This document shows positions 15,398-37,641 of a DNA stretch of 64,000 nucleotides, piece after piece. How positions within the stretch are numbered: position 1 is the first letter of the stretch; every line of letters begins with the position of its first letter. Origin of the DNA: Pagrus major. Lineage: Eukaryota > Chordata > Actinopteri > Spariformes > Sparidae. The notes beneath the pieces are model-generated. The model ran no database searches. It had not been told where the DNA came from and was given only the letters and a program-made list of their open reading frames with translations. Where the stretch lies: NCBI RefSeq assembly GCF_040436345.1, contig NC_133230.1, positions 7,833,297 through 7,897,296 of the forward strand, read 5' to 3'. The position numbers and the translations under genes were made by a program.

Positions 15398-15429
<32 letters not shown>
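15389..15429. repeat. (GT)n microsatellite
   Basis: A GT run with a single TA interruption. It encodes nothing; short open frames through it read as Cys-Val repeats. Confidence 0.95.
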
Positions 15430-18400
15430 CTACTGATGATGCAAACAAAGGAAACCTTTCTTTCATATCCATCAGAGCTAAATCTATAAAATATTGCCAG
15501 GGTTTTGGGTTTCAGTTTTGTGGTTTCCTGCCTGAGTCTTGTTCCTGTCTTTGTCTTTTTCCTGCCTTCCTGTGTTTCATTGATTTATTAGACCATGTGT
15601 ATCTAATCCACGTGTATTGCCTCGCTTTGGGTCAGTTTGTGTCTTCTGTGTTCCTACTTTTGTTCCCTGTACCTTTCCGGTTTGTTCTGCAACCTAAGTC
15701 ACTGCATCCCGCCAAAAAGTAGAAATATTCCTCCCTCAGCCCCCCATATTACACCTGTGCACCTATAGGTGAATGTCACGGCATAATTATTAATAAATGT
15801 GAGCGTTGATATCAACATTTCACCTCCTCTGAGTGATTCTGAACAATTTAAGTACATAAGATGACATTTTAACCGTAGCATTGAAACATCTAATCATACT
15901 GTCAGCATCAGATTAACTTTAAGTCAGACTAGGTGTGATCTGTGTGCGTAAATGCACGAGGAAATATAATCAGAGCAACACCTGTGTGTATGCTTGAAGT
16001 GTTTGAAAGCTGAGTTTGAGACCGTGGTGGTGTCTGCTACTCATCAGTGTCAATCTATACTTTGATTGGGGTGTACACCACCCTACGTGCATGGAGTATG
16101 TGCGCTAGACTGTACAAGAGATTGCAGCACTGTGGTCTTGGCTTAGTAGCTAATCATTGAGCTTAACCTCCTCTGTGCTCCTGCCCTGCTCTGCATTGAC
16201 CCAATTCCCAGGACTTAAGTTACCAGCGGTCTCCCTATAAGACTACACGCAGCTCCTGATGCAGGCTGAAGCCCTCTGATACTCCGCGCACGTCCCTTTG
16301 ACTCAGCACGCGCTGACACTGACACTGTGACATGGGAATATCAGCAGGGCCAGACACACAAACAAAGGAGGTGACATTTATGTGTCTATCTATGCTCACA
16401 ATATTATATTTAACTCGGAGTGGTTGGTTTTGCAGCCGAAAATCAACCCATTAATCACAGAACAGGCTCAACTGATTTCCCACTCAGTGCTGTTTTGCAA
16501 GGTCACCGGTGAGCTGTGCACAGTTTGGGGTTTCCCTGGACGATTCTGATCGCAAAGAAATTCAAACCGCCACCAATGTTTTATTACGTTTACCAGAATG
16601 ACAGTGGGAAAAGGCCAAACTTTCTACTTTCTGCAGTCTAACCACAGTGCAGATGTTTTGGCCTGCCAGACTACTCAAGCAGACTCAAGTTGACCTTCCG
16701 AACTGTTTTATGACTCACAACTTAACAGAAAAGAATGACTTGATACATGACTTCGGAAAAGTTCTCACCATCTAGTCAGAAACAAGGCAATTTTCTTGTA
16801 GATGATGAAGCAAATATACTTTGGAGGTCTGAGTTATGAGGTTTTCACCACAATAACAACAGATTATTTGAGAAAAACATTAGTGTATCGTCAGTATAGT
16901 GTGGATTGCAGTTTTTATAGTGAAAACCTCACACATAAGCAGTGCAGTCTTGTTTTTGCCTGGTTGATGAGCATTCCCTACTCTACTAAGTTTAATCCCT
17001 AATCCTTGACTTGGCTGCTCTCACCATTACTGTAGTAAACAGCAGGTGCAGTTTAATACTACAGCAAACACTCCTTGAGCAGCAACTTTGTCAGGAGTCC
17101 AACAGAGGAGCAACTGGTCTATTTGTTTCAAGTGCAACCAAACAAACACAAGTTGGTGGGATGCAAAGGTAGGCAATTTGAATATTGTACAGGAATGGTG
17201 GACCCCGCCACTAATGATGAAAACTACTATATAGAGAGGTAACTATAAAGTGTAAACACATAAGGGTTGCAGTGACATACTGTTTTCAAAGTATACAATA
17301 GCTGACAATTATCATACCATGAACCACTACTTTTTAATGGTATATTAACTTCTACCCGATCAGTGATATAAAAAAATAATATTTCAAGTTTATGTCAAGT
17401 TTCATGTCTGTCAGGATATATTTTTAAAATTATAATAACGCATTTGTGCAAATAAGAAAACCTTTAGTTTAATTTGATTAAGAAACATGAGATGTAACTG
17501 ATGATAAAAATACTACTAATACTACTACTACTGCAGAAAAAAAAGATGCTAACCATAAATAGTCTCAAACTGGGGTTAAAGGTGGTTGTTTTTGAGAGTA
17601 TTTATGAAGCCAAATATTGGAGCGATTCCTTAAGATACTGATTTACTGACTCTGAGTCTTATGTTGCCAGATCTGCAGTGAACTGTGCTGAAGCAGGAGA
17701 AAGGATAACGTTTGACTTGATCCCACTGTCATAAAAACAACAGGGTTAAATATCCTATTAGTTGGAATTATCCAGGGCGAGCCATAATCTTTTAGCTCAC
17801 TGGTGCACTTGCAAAAAAGCGATAAAGAGAAATGTGATTGCAGAACTTTCATGCATAAACAAAATTGAACTCCTGCCATCTTCAAGGTGTTAAGAATTTT
17901 CTAAAATATCTTTGAAACAATAGCCAAAATGAACTGAATAGGCCTGTCTTACTGCAAAATCCACATATTTATCAGGATTAGCGTTTAGCTTGTTAGCACC
18001 CGTGCTTGCTGTTGCTATGGGTTGAGATTAAAAGTCTGAATATTTAAATGTGACCTCTGTCAGATTTCTGAGGAGGTAAAATGAGCTTACACACAACGAC
18101 TCCTATTCCAAGATGCTGACTTGACTCAGCTGTTTTTAAATGAAACAAGCCAGCAGTACACAGCACATCCCTCGACCTGCAACTACTCCTTAATAAGTCT
18201 TAATAAAAATATTAGATGTGCACTTTCAATAAGAGTTTAGGAAACATTCCCCCCTCAGGCAGATTGATTCCTGAGCTGTAATCATATCCTGCAACCACAA
18301 TCACGCTGATTCTATGCAGCAGTTTTTACACAGGACTGGAAGCAAGATGGCCATGTAATTAGTCTTGCGAGTGTGTATTAGTAGTGAGTATTAGCATGAC

Positions 18401-19019
18401 CTGGGGATCCCTGGGTTGCTCCGTCTGGCCTCATCATAAGACCCTGCTAATACCACAGCCTGGCAATCTCTGAAACACAGCAGCACCTGCTTAACACCAG
18501 AAATGAGCCAAGACAGAGTCGAGAGATTCATTTTGCAGCACTGCTCATAGAGGAATCGTGTTTGTTGTAAAGTCTGCTTAATGTATTTAAATTAATTTTT
18601 TCAAGAAAAGCCTATTCTTAGATGCTGTGAAGGCCCCGACCTGACTGAAGCACTTATTACAGACTGGTGGAGTGTGCTGCAGAAGCCTGCCTGCAGTGAC
18701 AGATGGTGACAGGGTTGGTAGTTTTGGATCAACTCCACTGGTTTCCACAGGCGAGCTCAACCAGGCACGGCAATTTTATAATACCAGTTGATCCACGTCT
18801 GATAACGGCGCAGATGGGTGAAAGCAGCGACGACGTGGGAATCCCGGCTCCAGACTGCTTGTGACGCTCACATGATGCAACTGGGATAATAAGACACTGA
18901 CCCGTGACTTTTTTCTTAATCTCAAACCACAGAATACTTTCAGTTTTCTCTCAGTTCTTATCAACCTGATCGTCAAAAATAATGTTGGTTGCAAACCATA
19001 GATATGTTGAAACTTTACA

Positions 19020-19470
19020 TTTCTTTAGGTTCAATTTTCACTTTTTTCATGTGGCAACGCTGTGCTTATGCACTGGGTAGGTTTAGGCACAAAATCCCCT
19101 TGGTTAGGGTTAGGAAAACATAATATTTTGGCTTAAAATGTCTAGGTTTGTCACAACAAACACGGCTGTAGATGTCCCGACTTCCTGTCAAAAATATCCG
19201 TTTTTTGTTGTCGTAAACATGGCTGGAAATTGTCCCGAGGTCTCCTTAAAAATATCGAGTCGCTTCATATTTTCAAATGTTGAAACGCAGCCTTGAACTG
19301 CAGTCACTGGCTTGGCACCATCACCTCCACTTCCTGATATGAAAGATACGATATGACACGTTTTGTAGAAATGCCAACACACAGCCTATGACGTGTACAA
19401 ATGTGAACGTGATCAGTGGTTTGCAGAAATGTCTGCCTACATGTTAATCTGGCGACTGGGCTGGATTCAC
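19020..19470 (-). repeat. Dispersed repeat, copy 2 of 3 (inverted)
   Basis: The reverse complement matches the repeat at 20790-21215. Shared pieces include GGTTAGGGTTAGGAAAA, the block around CATGGCTGGAAATTGTCCC, and the stretch with ATATCG followed by CGCTTC. No open frame is conserved. Confidence 0.6.
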
Positions 19471-20789
19471 AGTTGGATGGCGAGGATAGTGTTTTACATT
19501 AAATGAACATAATGTCAAATATAACAGTAACTCAGAGGTCACACTGTGCATAATTAACCAGAATAGTCATCCTGGCATTCGATTAGCTACGCACAAGCAG
19601 ATCCTATGTAATGCCATGTATAATAAAGACTGTATGGACCTTTCAAATGAGCTGATGCCGTCGGAACAACTGAAACACTTTAGCATTGATCTGTTCCAGT
19701 ATTAAAGCAGACGTTATGCAGTGTATAGTTATATATAGCTCGAGTGCTCAACAGTGAGGGTGCACTTGACTAGACTTGTGCTGTCAAAGCAACAGACTTA
19801 AACATCATGAGGAGACAGCAGCTAACTATTTTTATTAGTAAGAAATAACCCAGGCGAGATGAGGCATCACAGACGAAAGCTCAGTTTCTGTTTCATGCTC
19901 TTCTTACAGAAATGTTGTCTATTTTCTCAGCTTAAATGTCACGGACACGACATATATGTAAGAAATGCATGAGTTTGTAGAACCTCATAACTCAAACTCA
20001 GTACTCCTGTATTATACTTACGCAATGAATCACATTCATAAATTCCTCATTCAGCGTGCATCTTCCTCCTGAGCAACAACCAAATTCACACAGTTTCACT
20101 CATTGCAAATGGCAGCCGTCCAACAAAACAACTGCTACACACAGGCTGCATATATTAAATCAAAGTAGCTCGATGTTCCTTTTTTAAGAAGGAATTTTTT
20201 CCCTATGAATGTTTACTAAGCCAGAAACCTCCAAGTCATGAGCATGTTTCTGCATCCCCTGCATGTTATTCTCCTGTTTTGCTGTTGGATCTTAATTTAT
20301 TTTATTATTGTGATGACATTTTATTGTTTTATGTTTGCTTTTTAGCACAACAGTCAGTAATAACTGTAAGTGCTACATAATAAAATTAACTTAAGTATTA
20401 CTTTACTTGGACTTTTCTTGATTAGATATTATACAATGTTATCACTGGTTATGTAATTTGTGTAATTTGTGTTTTGGAACAATATGTGCTAAGTTATCTA
20501 TATGTAAGTAAATGATTGAAAAACACATTGTTGGGTGGATTTCAGTCAAGGGAGAACAGTTGCTGCTTATATCTTATGTGCATGTGTGACTTATTAATCA
20601 AATTTATATAAATTAAAGCTAAATACAGATCTCAGAAACTGCACCCAAAAGATGCCAATATTGAATATTTTCTTTAAATTCTCTGAAGCCACAAAAACGT
20701 CTCTGAAAGCCAAAGTTTGGACCTGTCCTGATCGTGATAATTGACATGACAAGATTTAAATAACTGTTGTCCCCAAACAAAATTCACAT

Positions 20790-21215
20790 CTTACTCAACA
20801 ACAACATCTGGCCCCGGTCCTTGGTTATCATCCCAGTCGCCTGGATAAAATGTTGGCAGTTAATGTTTTTGCAAACCACAGACGCACTCACATTTGTGAC
20901 GTACCATACTGACGTGTCATATCACATTCAGATTGTAGGTTTGGGGATGGTGGTGGAGCCAGGGAACGCACTTCGAGACAGTGTTACATCATTTACAAGT
21001 GAGAAACCACTGGATGTTTTTGAGGAGACCTTGGGACAATTCCAGCCATGTTTGTAGCACGGAAAAAAGGTATTTTAAGCCAAAACGTGATCTTTTTCTA
21101 ACCCTAACCAAGTGGTCTTGGCGCCTAAACCTAACCAGGTCATGAGCACAGCACTGTCACAACATAAACTTGAAAATTGAACATAAAGAAACGTACATCG
21201 CCAACATTTATTCTG
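20790..21215 (+). repeat. Dispersed repeat, copy 3 of 3
   Basis: The fullest forward copy, with CTAACCCTAACCAAGTGG and GCGCCTAAACCTAACCAGG blocks. It pairs with the copies at 12705-12975 and 19020-19470, all within the putative diras1 intron. Confidence 0.6.
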
Positions 21216-22091
21216 GTGATTGGGCTGTCTCACACAGCTTTTGTTGGGCCTTCAGCTCAAAACAAAACAAAACCCCAAATAAATCACAAATCATCATCCA
21301 TCTTTAATGTCAGCATCGTGTCCTCTTTCCATGTTTTTCTTGTTAACGAGTATTGAGTCATTTCTTTGTCCTGCCTCGGCAGAGAGAAGGGTTATTATGC
21401 AACTGTGCTGTGGTCATTGGAGGCAGACAAACAAACGGACGGGCGGGCAGGCAGGCAGGCAGGACACTGACACTCCCCCACACTTCCACTTATCCTCCAT
21501 CCTCGACCAGCACATGCACGCTTTAACATCTGCATCTCTATGCTTCTCCCAACCACACACTTTAGAGCTTAATCACAGGATTTACTGTCATACATCTCTG
21601 CTCTCTCTTCTCTCTCAAACCTCTGCAACCCACACACACACACACACTCACACACACACACACACCCAGTACTGGCAGCGCTTAATACATACAGGAAGTT
21701 GACTCACATACATATTCACACATACATAGGCTGAGAGAAGGCCTGAATGATTCACAACTCCTTCTGCATGTCATGATGCCTCTCCTCTCCGGTTCTTGGG
21801 AGCGTCAACAACAAGGCACGGAGGAGGAGATCATGGAGAAATCCAGATGGAGGATTAACCATGGCATTTGCCACAGAAAATCGGGCTTTATGCGTCACGC
21901 TGGCGTCATTATTAGTGCATATAGTCTAATGTTGACGTGCGTCTCGGTGTCAGGAGGGGGGTGGCAGCCAGGAGAGGGGCTTGCAGATTGGTGCGCAACG
22001 CCATTACAGACCACCCCACTGATGGTTCATTCATAAATACCAGAGGATCGCCATCTCGCAGTGGTGCCATCATTTCGCAGTCGCATCGACT

Positions 22092-22146
22092 CCCCCCCGC
22101 CCCCCCCGCCCCCCCCCTCCTCCCTCCTCCTCCTCCCCCCTCCACC
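22092..22146. other. C-run tract with G-quadruplex potential on the - strand
   Basis: Runs of 6 to 9 C separated by single G or T, then CCTCCTCC repeats. The - strand therefore has at least four G runs of three or more in close succession, and would be transcribed if diras1 starts near 22.7 kb. Structure formation is inference. Confidence 0.5.
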
Positions 22147-22401
22147 TCCCTTTACTCCTCAAAGCAATATGATAAACCCAACACCCTCACATCTCTGCCC
22201 TCTCCCCCTCTCTCTCTCTCTCTCTCTCCTGCTGACTGCCAATATGGCTGTGCGGGCACTGGCTACATATTCACACGATCGAGGTTTGCCAAACACAAAA
22301 TGTGCGTCGCGAAAGGATGGATGCAAACCTAAAAAAAAAAAAATCGATCAGATGAATGAATAAATGTAAAAATAATAATAAAAAATAAAAAAAAATCTGT
22401 C

Positions 22402-22686
22402 GTCTCGTTTCGGATGCGAGCAGCGGGGATCGTGCGCGCTCCACGGATCGGCCGGGGCAGACGGAGCGCGGTTACGCCACTGAATACCAACATCTAAACC
22501 CCTCCATGTAAAGATGTGCGGATGTCTGAGCGGGCGTCTCCATACCTGGTCGTGAAGTGCGGCTCCGCTTCAGGCTCGTCCTTGGTTCAGACGGATGAGA
22601 GACAAACGCCGAAAGCGTCTTAAAGCATTTTACACGGTTCATGTAGAGCTCATGTCGTCCGATTTCCAACACCACCACAGCAGAGA

Positions 22687-22753
<67 letters not shown>

Positions 22754-22800
22754 TCCCTCTCTCGCAGATAGGACGTGGGAGGTGCTATGCCCTCTCCCTT
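22402..22800 (-). promoter_or_regulatory. diras1: Candidate diras1 promoter and non-coding first exon
   Basis: This CpG-rich block stands out from AT-rich surroundings (for example CGTGCGCGCTCCACGGATCG near 22430). On the - strand there is a good donor, CACGACCAG|GTATGG, with the last exon base at 22546, and no long open frame upstream, as expected for a 5' UTR exon. The candidate exon would run from 22546 upwards to a start in or near the CT repeat at 22690-22763. diras1 is the next gene downstream on this strand. The link is inferred from position and strand and needs transcript evidence. Confidence 0.4.
22690..22763. repeat. (CT)n microsatellite
   Basis: Over 25 CT units followed by CCCTCT variants. 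On the - strand it is a GAGA run directly upstream of the candidate diras1 first exon, where such repeats can act in promoters. A shorter CT run lies at about 22206-22228. Confidence 0.95.
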
Positions 22801-25485
22801 TTCTGTCCACACTTGGATTTCTTTCAGTTTTATACACTTCCAAGTGGTTGGATGCCAGCAAAATATGCTATTTTTTAAATTTATTTATTTATTTATTTTC
22901 TTTCATCCTGGATTGGTGCAACTGTGGGAATGTGACACACACACATGTCACATCTATGAAAACCTGCGACAGATCACATTAAACTGATGAAATACCTCAA
23001 CCAAAGCGATTCATCTTTGGTCTTGTCTTTTTATCTTTAGGGCCAAGTCAGATTTATTTACCCATGCCAGTTTCTCTTGCAGAAATTAAGACGATTTAAA
23101 TGTAAATTTCTTGCGTAAAAGGTCAGAAATTACGCATGGCAAACCCAATCACAATAATGTTTTTTTTTATTTATTTTTTTGGATGATCAGATCAAGCAAG
23201 AGTATCTAGAGAGAGTGGAACAACGTGATTGCATTCTTCGTTCTTAGTTTTATTAATTAGCTACATGTGAAGTCAGCTTGGAGAGGTTTTTAATTGACTG
23301 AATAAATCACATCCCTGGTTCTGATCCAGGATCAGCACCACGGAGAGAGACATGATTGCGTTTCAGCACCATGGAGAGAGCCACGCATATATTAATCATG
23401 TGTACAGTACAGCTGCATATAGTCATATACAGCAAAACAGCATGTAATGGATGGGAAGAAGATACGAGATCACACAGTGGATAAACCAGGAAGTGTCCCA
23501 GCCCAGTGTCAGCACGCCCAAATGGATCCTCAGCGACATTCTCATTCATTTCCTCTAACACCAAGTGTGAGGAGGCCTAGCTGTGGTGCTAATAAAGGCC
23601 TATGGTCGAGTTAGACCAGGCCTTGTTTTGAGCTGTGTCTGTACGTGACGGTGTCACTGTATGACTCACCAGCCCTCCATTCAGACAGCCTTGTGTTTGT
23701 CCCCCTCTGTCGGTGAGGCTGAGAACTGCAGCAGCAGCAGCAGGAGACCTGACAGATCAAGCTGTGATTGTGATGGTTACAAAAAAAAACAGGCAGGGCA
23801 GTTAAAAGCAGCATCGATTGTTTCAGTCGAGGTGGATAATGCAGAGCCAGACGAGAGGAAATACAGAGAGACATGCAGATATAAAGTCAGACTGGAGAGG
23901 ACGAAGAGAGGGATCCAGAGACTCAAATCAGGAGTCGTCATTCAAAACAAGACTTCAGTCAATCAATCAGTCAATCAATCACTCTATCCATCCACCCACC
24001 CATCTATCTTTTGTTAAGTTGTCTAAAATCAACATGTCAACCTGGAAGTGGCACTTGAGGAAAAAAGTCAGGGGCAAACCTAAATTGGGGGATTCCTCCT
24101 CTGGGGACCATGAATGTCTGTACAAAACCATCTCCATGTAGATCTACCAGATGTTGAGATATTTCACAGGATAGGTGACAGCTTGTGACACTACATGAAC
24201 ATTTAGGGACTCACCAGAATCATTAGGATTCATCATCTGGGGACCATGAATGTCTGTACAAAGTGTAAGGGCAATTAATCCATGAGCTGTCTAGACATGG
24301 CACTAAATACCATAATGTCAGCCTGGTAGTGGCACTTGAGGTAAAGTCAACAAGCATACAAAATGTCAGACCAATTAATTCAATAGTTTAGATATTTAGT
24401 TTTTATAGCCATGCTGCTATGGTGTGATTTAGCAGTGATGAAGTAGCTTCTAATAAGAAAAAGCTAAAAAATGTTCATACATGTATAAAACATGCTTTTA
24501 TCCATTACCACCCTTCCTTCCTTGTCTCCTTCCAGCGCCCACACTCAATACGAGGCCTTGGATCAAACCGCACAGCAATACAATGCAATAATTGGTTTCT
24601 GTGTCCAATTTCTGTTTAATCAATAACTTGTCGGCCACCGGTGGCTGAGGGGGATACATAACAAACACCCAGCAGACACATCTTCACAGCAGCCATTTCC
24701 AGATGGGTGCCTTCCCCTCCCTGTGGCCGTGTGTGGCCATCGCACCGGCTCCGTCCACTGTTTCCCCACGCATTACATCCAGTGCACGAACACAAAAGGC
24801 CTCCCTTTCAGAGGCCCTCAAGCGTGAATACAGAGCCAAATACAAATTAAAGTGTGGGTGGTTAGGCTGTCTGAATGCCCGTAAATGTACTTGAGGTTGA
24901 CAGGTCAAAAGATCAAGTGGATATGTGGGATGGGAGAGAAAATGTGCCTGGCATTAGTATTTTCCCTGCAACAAAGCACACTAAAAAAACAAACATTCTG
25001 AGATTACATATACTAAATTTATCATTTAATTCAAAATGATCTACAGCTACATCATTTATTTTAAAGATAATACAGTTCAGAGACGTTAAAGTAAGAATTT
25101 GGGGTAATTATTCTGTTAATATATGAACAATTTCAACAAAGGTAACTGAAACTATTAATGTTTCCCAAGACACACACACACATAAATATTTGGCCATTAT
25201 TTCATATTATTGAAGTTTATTAATGAGAAAAATTTGGTGCTGCAGAACGAACTAGACCCAAATCCACAGAGGTTACATATCCAGAAATACAATTTCCTCG
25301 ACTCGCCCAGTGCTATAAAAAAACAATTACAGAAATCACTGGCGCGTGAACATTGTAATTTGGACCACATAAAATCCCATTTCCCACTTTGAGAGGAATG
25401 ACACTGCTCAGAGAGAGGGCACCAGAAGAAAATGAAAGTTTAAAACGCACGCAGACACCGTTCGTCAGTTCATCAGGGTTCCAGT
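22801..25485. other. Intergenic stretch between diras1 and reep6
   Basis: No coding exon recognised. It contains a CAAT/CATC short-tandem region (about 23960-24008) and a repeat at 24030-24380 in which the block GGGGACCATGAATGTCTGTACA occurs twice, at about 24104 and 24240. Confidence 0.5.
24030..24380. repeat. Dispersed repeat with duplicated core
   Basis: The core GGACCATGAATGTCTGTACA occurs twice about 136 bp apart. The phrase CCTGGAAGTGGCACTTGAGG also recurs, as CCTGGTAGTGGCACTTGAGG. It resembles non-autonomous repeats common in percomorph fish, but I do not name a family. Confidence 0.55.
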
Positions 25486-25491
25486 TTTATT
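25486..25491 (-). terminator. reep6: Candidate reep6 polyadenylation signal
   Basis: The + strand TTTATT reads AATAAA on the - strand, about 580 bp downstream of the reep6 stop codon. No other AATAAA was noted between the two. Confidence 0.45.
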
Positions 25492-26068
25492 GCTTCATCA
25501 ATTATGACACGATAAATTAAGACGTTAAAAGACAGAAGTCAAGCAGTTAGATTGAACCTTCCCAGTAGCTCAAACAGACTTCATGCTGCTTGGCACATGC
25601 AGGAACAAGAAGACATCAATGACATGTAAAAAGTTCCAGTTTTAATTAACAATTTTTAGAAAATGCTGTTCAAAACAACCTGCTTTTATAACTGTTACGT
25701 TATCAGTCTCACTCTTCTGTCACAAATGGCTCATTTAGTTGCTGAAACCCGCAGGTACATAACCATAATTTACACTTTCAACATATTTTTTCCACTTATT
25801 CTGTCAACAAAGAACATAAGAGCACATGAAGGATCACAGTTTTACAGATTTTCTTGGCTGTACCGATGGCAGTAAACCGATGTGATGCACAAACAACAAG
25901 CTCTTATTTATTTTCAGGAGTGTGGCGCTTCAGTTCACCATGTGACGGGTGGGCTCATCATCATCATTCGTCATGGAAGGGGGGAGGACAGACACACACA
26001 CACACAAACACCCATTCAGTACCCAAACACACATACATGCACACACACACAAAGCCTTTCCATGTCTC

Positions 26069-35366
<9,298 letters not shown>

Positions 35367-35389
35367 TCATGAAAAACGGAGGAGTTATT

Positions 35390-35550
35390 TCACTAACCTT
35401 GATAATGTGCTCGGAAACTCGCCGCTGGGTGGCTGCCTGCCTGCTGAGTCCGCGGAGCTGCGCTGGCAGTGGGGGGGGGAGGAGACTGAAAGACACCCGC
35501 TGACCAATCAGAGAGCTCCGCTGGCGCTCACCGCAGCAGGTGATTAAACA
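35390..35550 (-). promoter_or_regulatory. reep6: Probable reep6 promoter
   Basis: A GC-rich block starting about 110 bp upstream of the reep6 start codon contains CpGs, a G8 run and a CCAAT box (CCAAT at 35504-35508 on the + strand, which NF-Y can bind in either orientation). No TATA box was noticed. The transcription start is not resolved. Confidence 0.5.
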
Positions 35551-35796
35551 ACGGTGTCACTGTGGAGGGAAGTTAATGATGTGCCTTTATAGCAGGTAGG
35601 ATACATGCAGGCCATGTTGTAAATAGCTGATAGTGACACACACACCTGGAAGTAATCAGAAGGTTTGAGGCGCCTCAGTGAAGAGAGGCTCTCTATGGAA
35701 GCCCACTGCTGCCAAATAAAGAAACAAAATAAAATGGAGACTGAGTTTGATGAAATGAAAATATCCACATGGTCATAATTAGTCGTGGTTGTCAAA

Positions 35797-36848
35797 TAAA
35801 AAGTCATAATGATGAGATCAAAAGTTTTTTTTTATAAAGTTGAAATCATGGCATAAAAGTCAAATTCATGAGATGGAAATTAAAAATTGTCGTAAATATG
35901 ACATAAAAAGGTCAATATTATGAGATAAAAGTCAGAATTATGAGATATAATGTCAAAATTAATACATGGAAAGTAAAAATGAGGCTATGAGATTAAAAGG
36001 TCATAATTATGAAATGGAAAGTCAAAATTGTGACATAAGTCTAAATTATGAGACAAAATATCCAATATGAGATAAAAAGTCTAAATTATGATATTAAAAC
36101 ATTGAAATTATGAGATAAAAATTCGAAATTACGAGACAAAAAGTCAAATATGTGATGAGAAATCTAAATTGTGAGATTAAAAAATTTAAATTATGAGACA
36201 AAAGTCATAATCATGAGTTAAAAAATGTAAATTATGAGAGAAAAAGTCATCAATATGGGATAAAAAGTCATCAGTATGGGATAAAAAGTAAATTTTTTGA
36301 TAAAGGTGAAATCATGGCATAAAAGTCAAAAGTATGAGACGAAAAGTAAAGATTTTGAGATGTCGAGTTATAAATATGAGATAAAAAGGTCAATATTATG
36401 AGATAAAAGTCAGAATTATGAAATATAACATCAAAATTGATAAATGGAAAATAGAAAAATTAGGATTTAAGATTAAAAAGTCATAATTATGAAATGGAAA
36501 GTCAAACTTATGAGATAAAAAAATCGAAATTATGAGACAAAAAGTCCAATATGAGATTTAAAAAAGTCTTAATTATGAGATAAAAACTTAACAATTAACA
36601 ATCATAAAAGTCATAATTATGTGATGAAAGTCAAATTATGAGATACAAAGTAATAATCATGAGATGAACAAGAGACAACAAGACCAATGAGACAACAAGT
36701 CCAATATGTGACGAGAAATCTAAATTGTGAGATTAAAAAATTGAAATCATGAGAGAAAAGGTCATCAATATGGGATAAAAAGTCATAATTGTGAGATAAA
36801 AAGTTTTCAATATGACACAAAAAGTCGAAAGTGAGATAAGTAGAGATA
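35797..36848. repeat. AT-rich degenerate minisatellite, about 1 kb
   Basis: Dozens of imperfect units of about 19 to 24 bases built on AAAAGTCATAATTATGAGAT, with variants such as CAATATGAGATAAAAAGTC and AAATTGTGAGATTAAAAA. It fills most of the gap between reep6 and the light-chain cluster. Open frames on the - strand here read as SHN/FLIS repeats and are not genes. Confidence 0.9.
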
Positions 36849-37080
36849 ATCCCTTTTTTCCTAAAGTCACAGCTGAAGCATCTGAGTGATCGACGTGCAT
36901 GGTCATTAAAATAGTGAAGGGGGGGGGTACAAATTCAATCTCATGTCAGAATGAAGTTGTTGTGAAGCTAAACTGTCAGCAGAGGGCAGCCTGCATCTAT
37001 TTATGAGCACAAAGGCTTTTGGAAAACTTTGCAAAGACTGAACCAGCAAAGGGATGAGGAACCTCAAGTCCAGTTTCATT

Positions 37081-37217
37081 AATGCATCACTGCTCCTCAG
37101 AGTTTAAGTTCTTATGTCACAGAGAGTCTGAACTGTTTTCGTGCACTAACACTGAAAACTGCATCAGGATGATGTCGCCAATAACTCTGATTGTCATGTT
37201 GGGTTTTCTGAGTCAGG
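37081..37217 (+). pseudogene. Orphan leader exon of a V3-type immunoglobulin light-chain V gene
   Basis: The block 37081-37220 matches 42247-42386 upstream of and through the leader of V3 with only a few differences. It includes ATG at 37169, a 16-codon leader (MMSPITLIVMLGFLSQ) and the donor at 37218. No V3-type V exon follows. Instead, sequence upstream of V1 begins at about 37277. The octamer found before V3 (CTTTGCAT) is missing, because similarity starts just downstream of it. Confidence 0.8.
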
Positions 37218-37531
37218 GTGAGAACATACTCTTATTAAGAATAAGTGAAAAATATTTAATTATGTACAGTAAGTAAACAGATATTAAATATATTATTTAT
37301 CTACAGTAAACCCTGTGAGTAATTGAAAGGCAGACAAACAGACATATCATACCAACCACAGTGGACACAAACTCATCCTTAAATCCTCAACTGCACTTCT
37401 AATATAAATATTTTCCTCTGTTCCATTAAGATCATAGATGGTGTAAATCCAAGCAGTATTTCTCCTGATTTTGTGTCCCACGTTGCCTTCAGTGTGTTGA
37501 GAGCAGAGAAATCATTTCCATAGAGAGGAGG

Positions 37532-37577
37532 CTTTGCATGGTCAGCTGATCCTCCAGTGAACTGAGAAGGTTTATAG
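37532..37577 (+). promoter_or_regulatory. V1 promoter: octamer-like motif and TATA-like box
   Basis: CTTTGCAT (37532-37539) differs by one base from the immunoglobulin octamer ATTTGCAT bound by Oct factors. TTTATAG (37571-37577) follows 31 bp later, and the leader ATG is at 37642. The same sequence is present before V2 and V4. Confidence 0.65.
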
Positions 37578-37641
37578 TCCTGTGAGTTCAACACTGCAGG
37601 ACTCAGATCTGTCAGTCAACACAGCAGAAAGCACAACCACC

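Larger units (their letters stand above)
8235..22545. other. Long non-coding stretch, probable diras1 5' intron
   Basis: No coding exon was recognised on either strand. The stretch contains three copies of one dispersed repeat (about 12705-12975, 19020-19470 and 20790-21215), a stepwise ACTT-type repeat (about 9420-9722) and GT/CA microsatellites. It also contains a low-repeat block at 14345-14665 that could be a conserved non-coding element. If the candidate first exon at 22.55 kb is right, the whole stretch is one intron of about 14.3 kb on the - strand. Confidence 0.45.

Noticed and set aside
22061..22363. Proline-rich open frames over the C-run tract
   Set aside because: Homopolymer translation only; no initiation context, no conservation signal.
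22472..22861. 129-codon open frame on the - strand with an Arg-Glu repeat
   Set aside because: The repeat is the CT microsatellite read in frame. The region is better explained as promoter and 5' UTR.
23960..24008. CRISPR-like direct repeats (CAATCAAT, CATCCACC)
   Set aside because: Short simple-sequence repeats in a vertebrate genome; no spacer structure.
36617..36820. Open frame with SHN/FLIS repeats
   Set aside because: Translation of the AT-rich minisatellite.
37379..37594. 71-codon open frame on the - strand, repeated identically at 39419-39634 and 45243-45458
   Set aside because: Its exact repetition comes from the duplicated V promoter region, where it overlaps octamer and TATA-like sites. 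No family motif.
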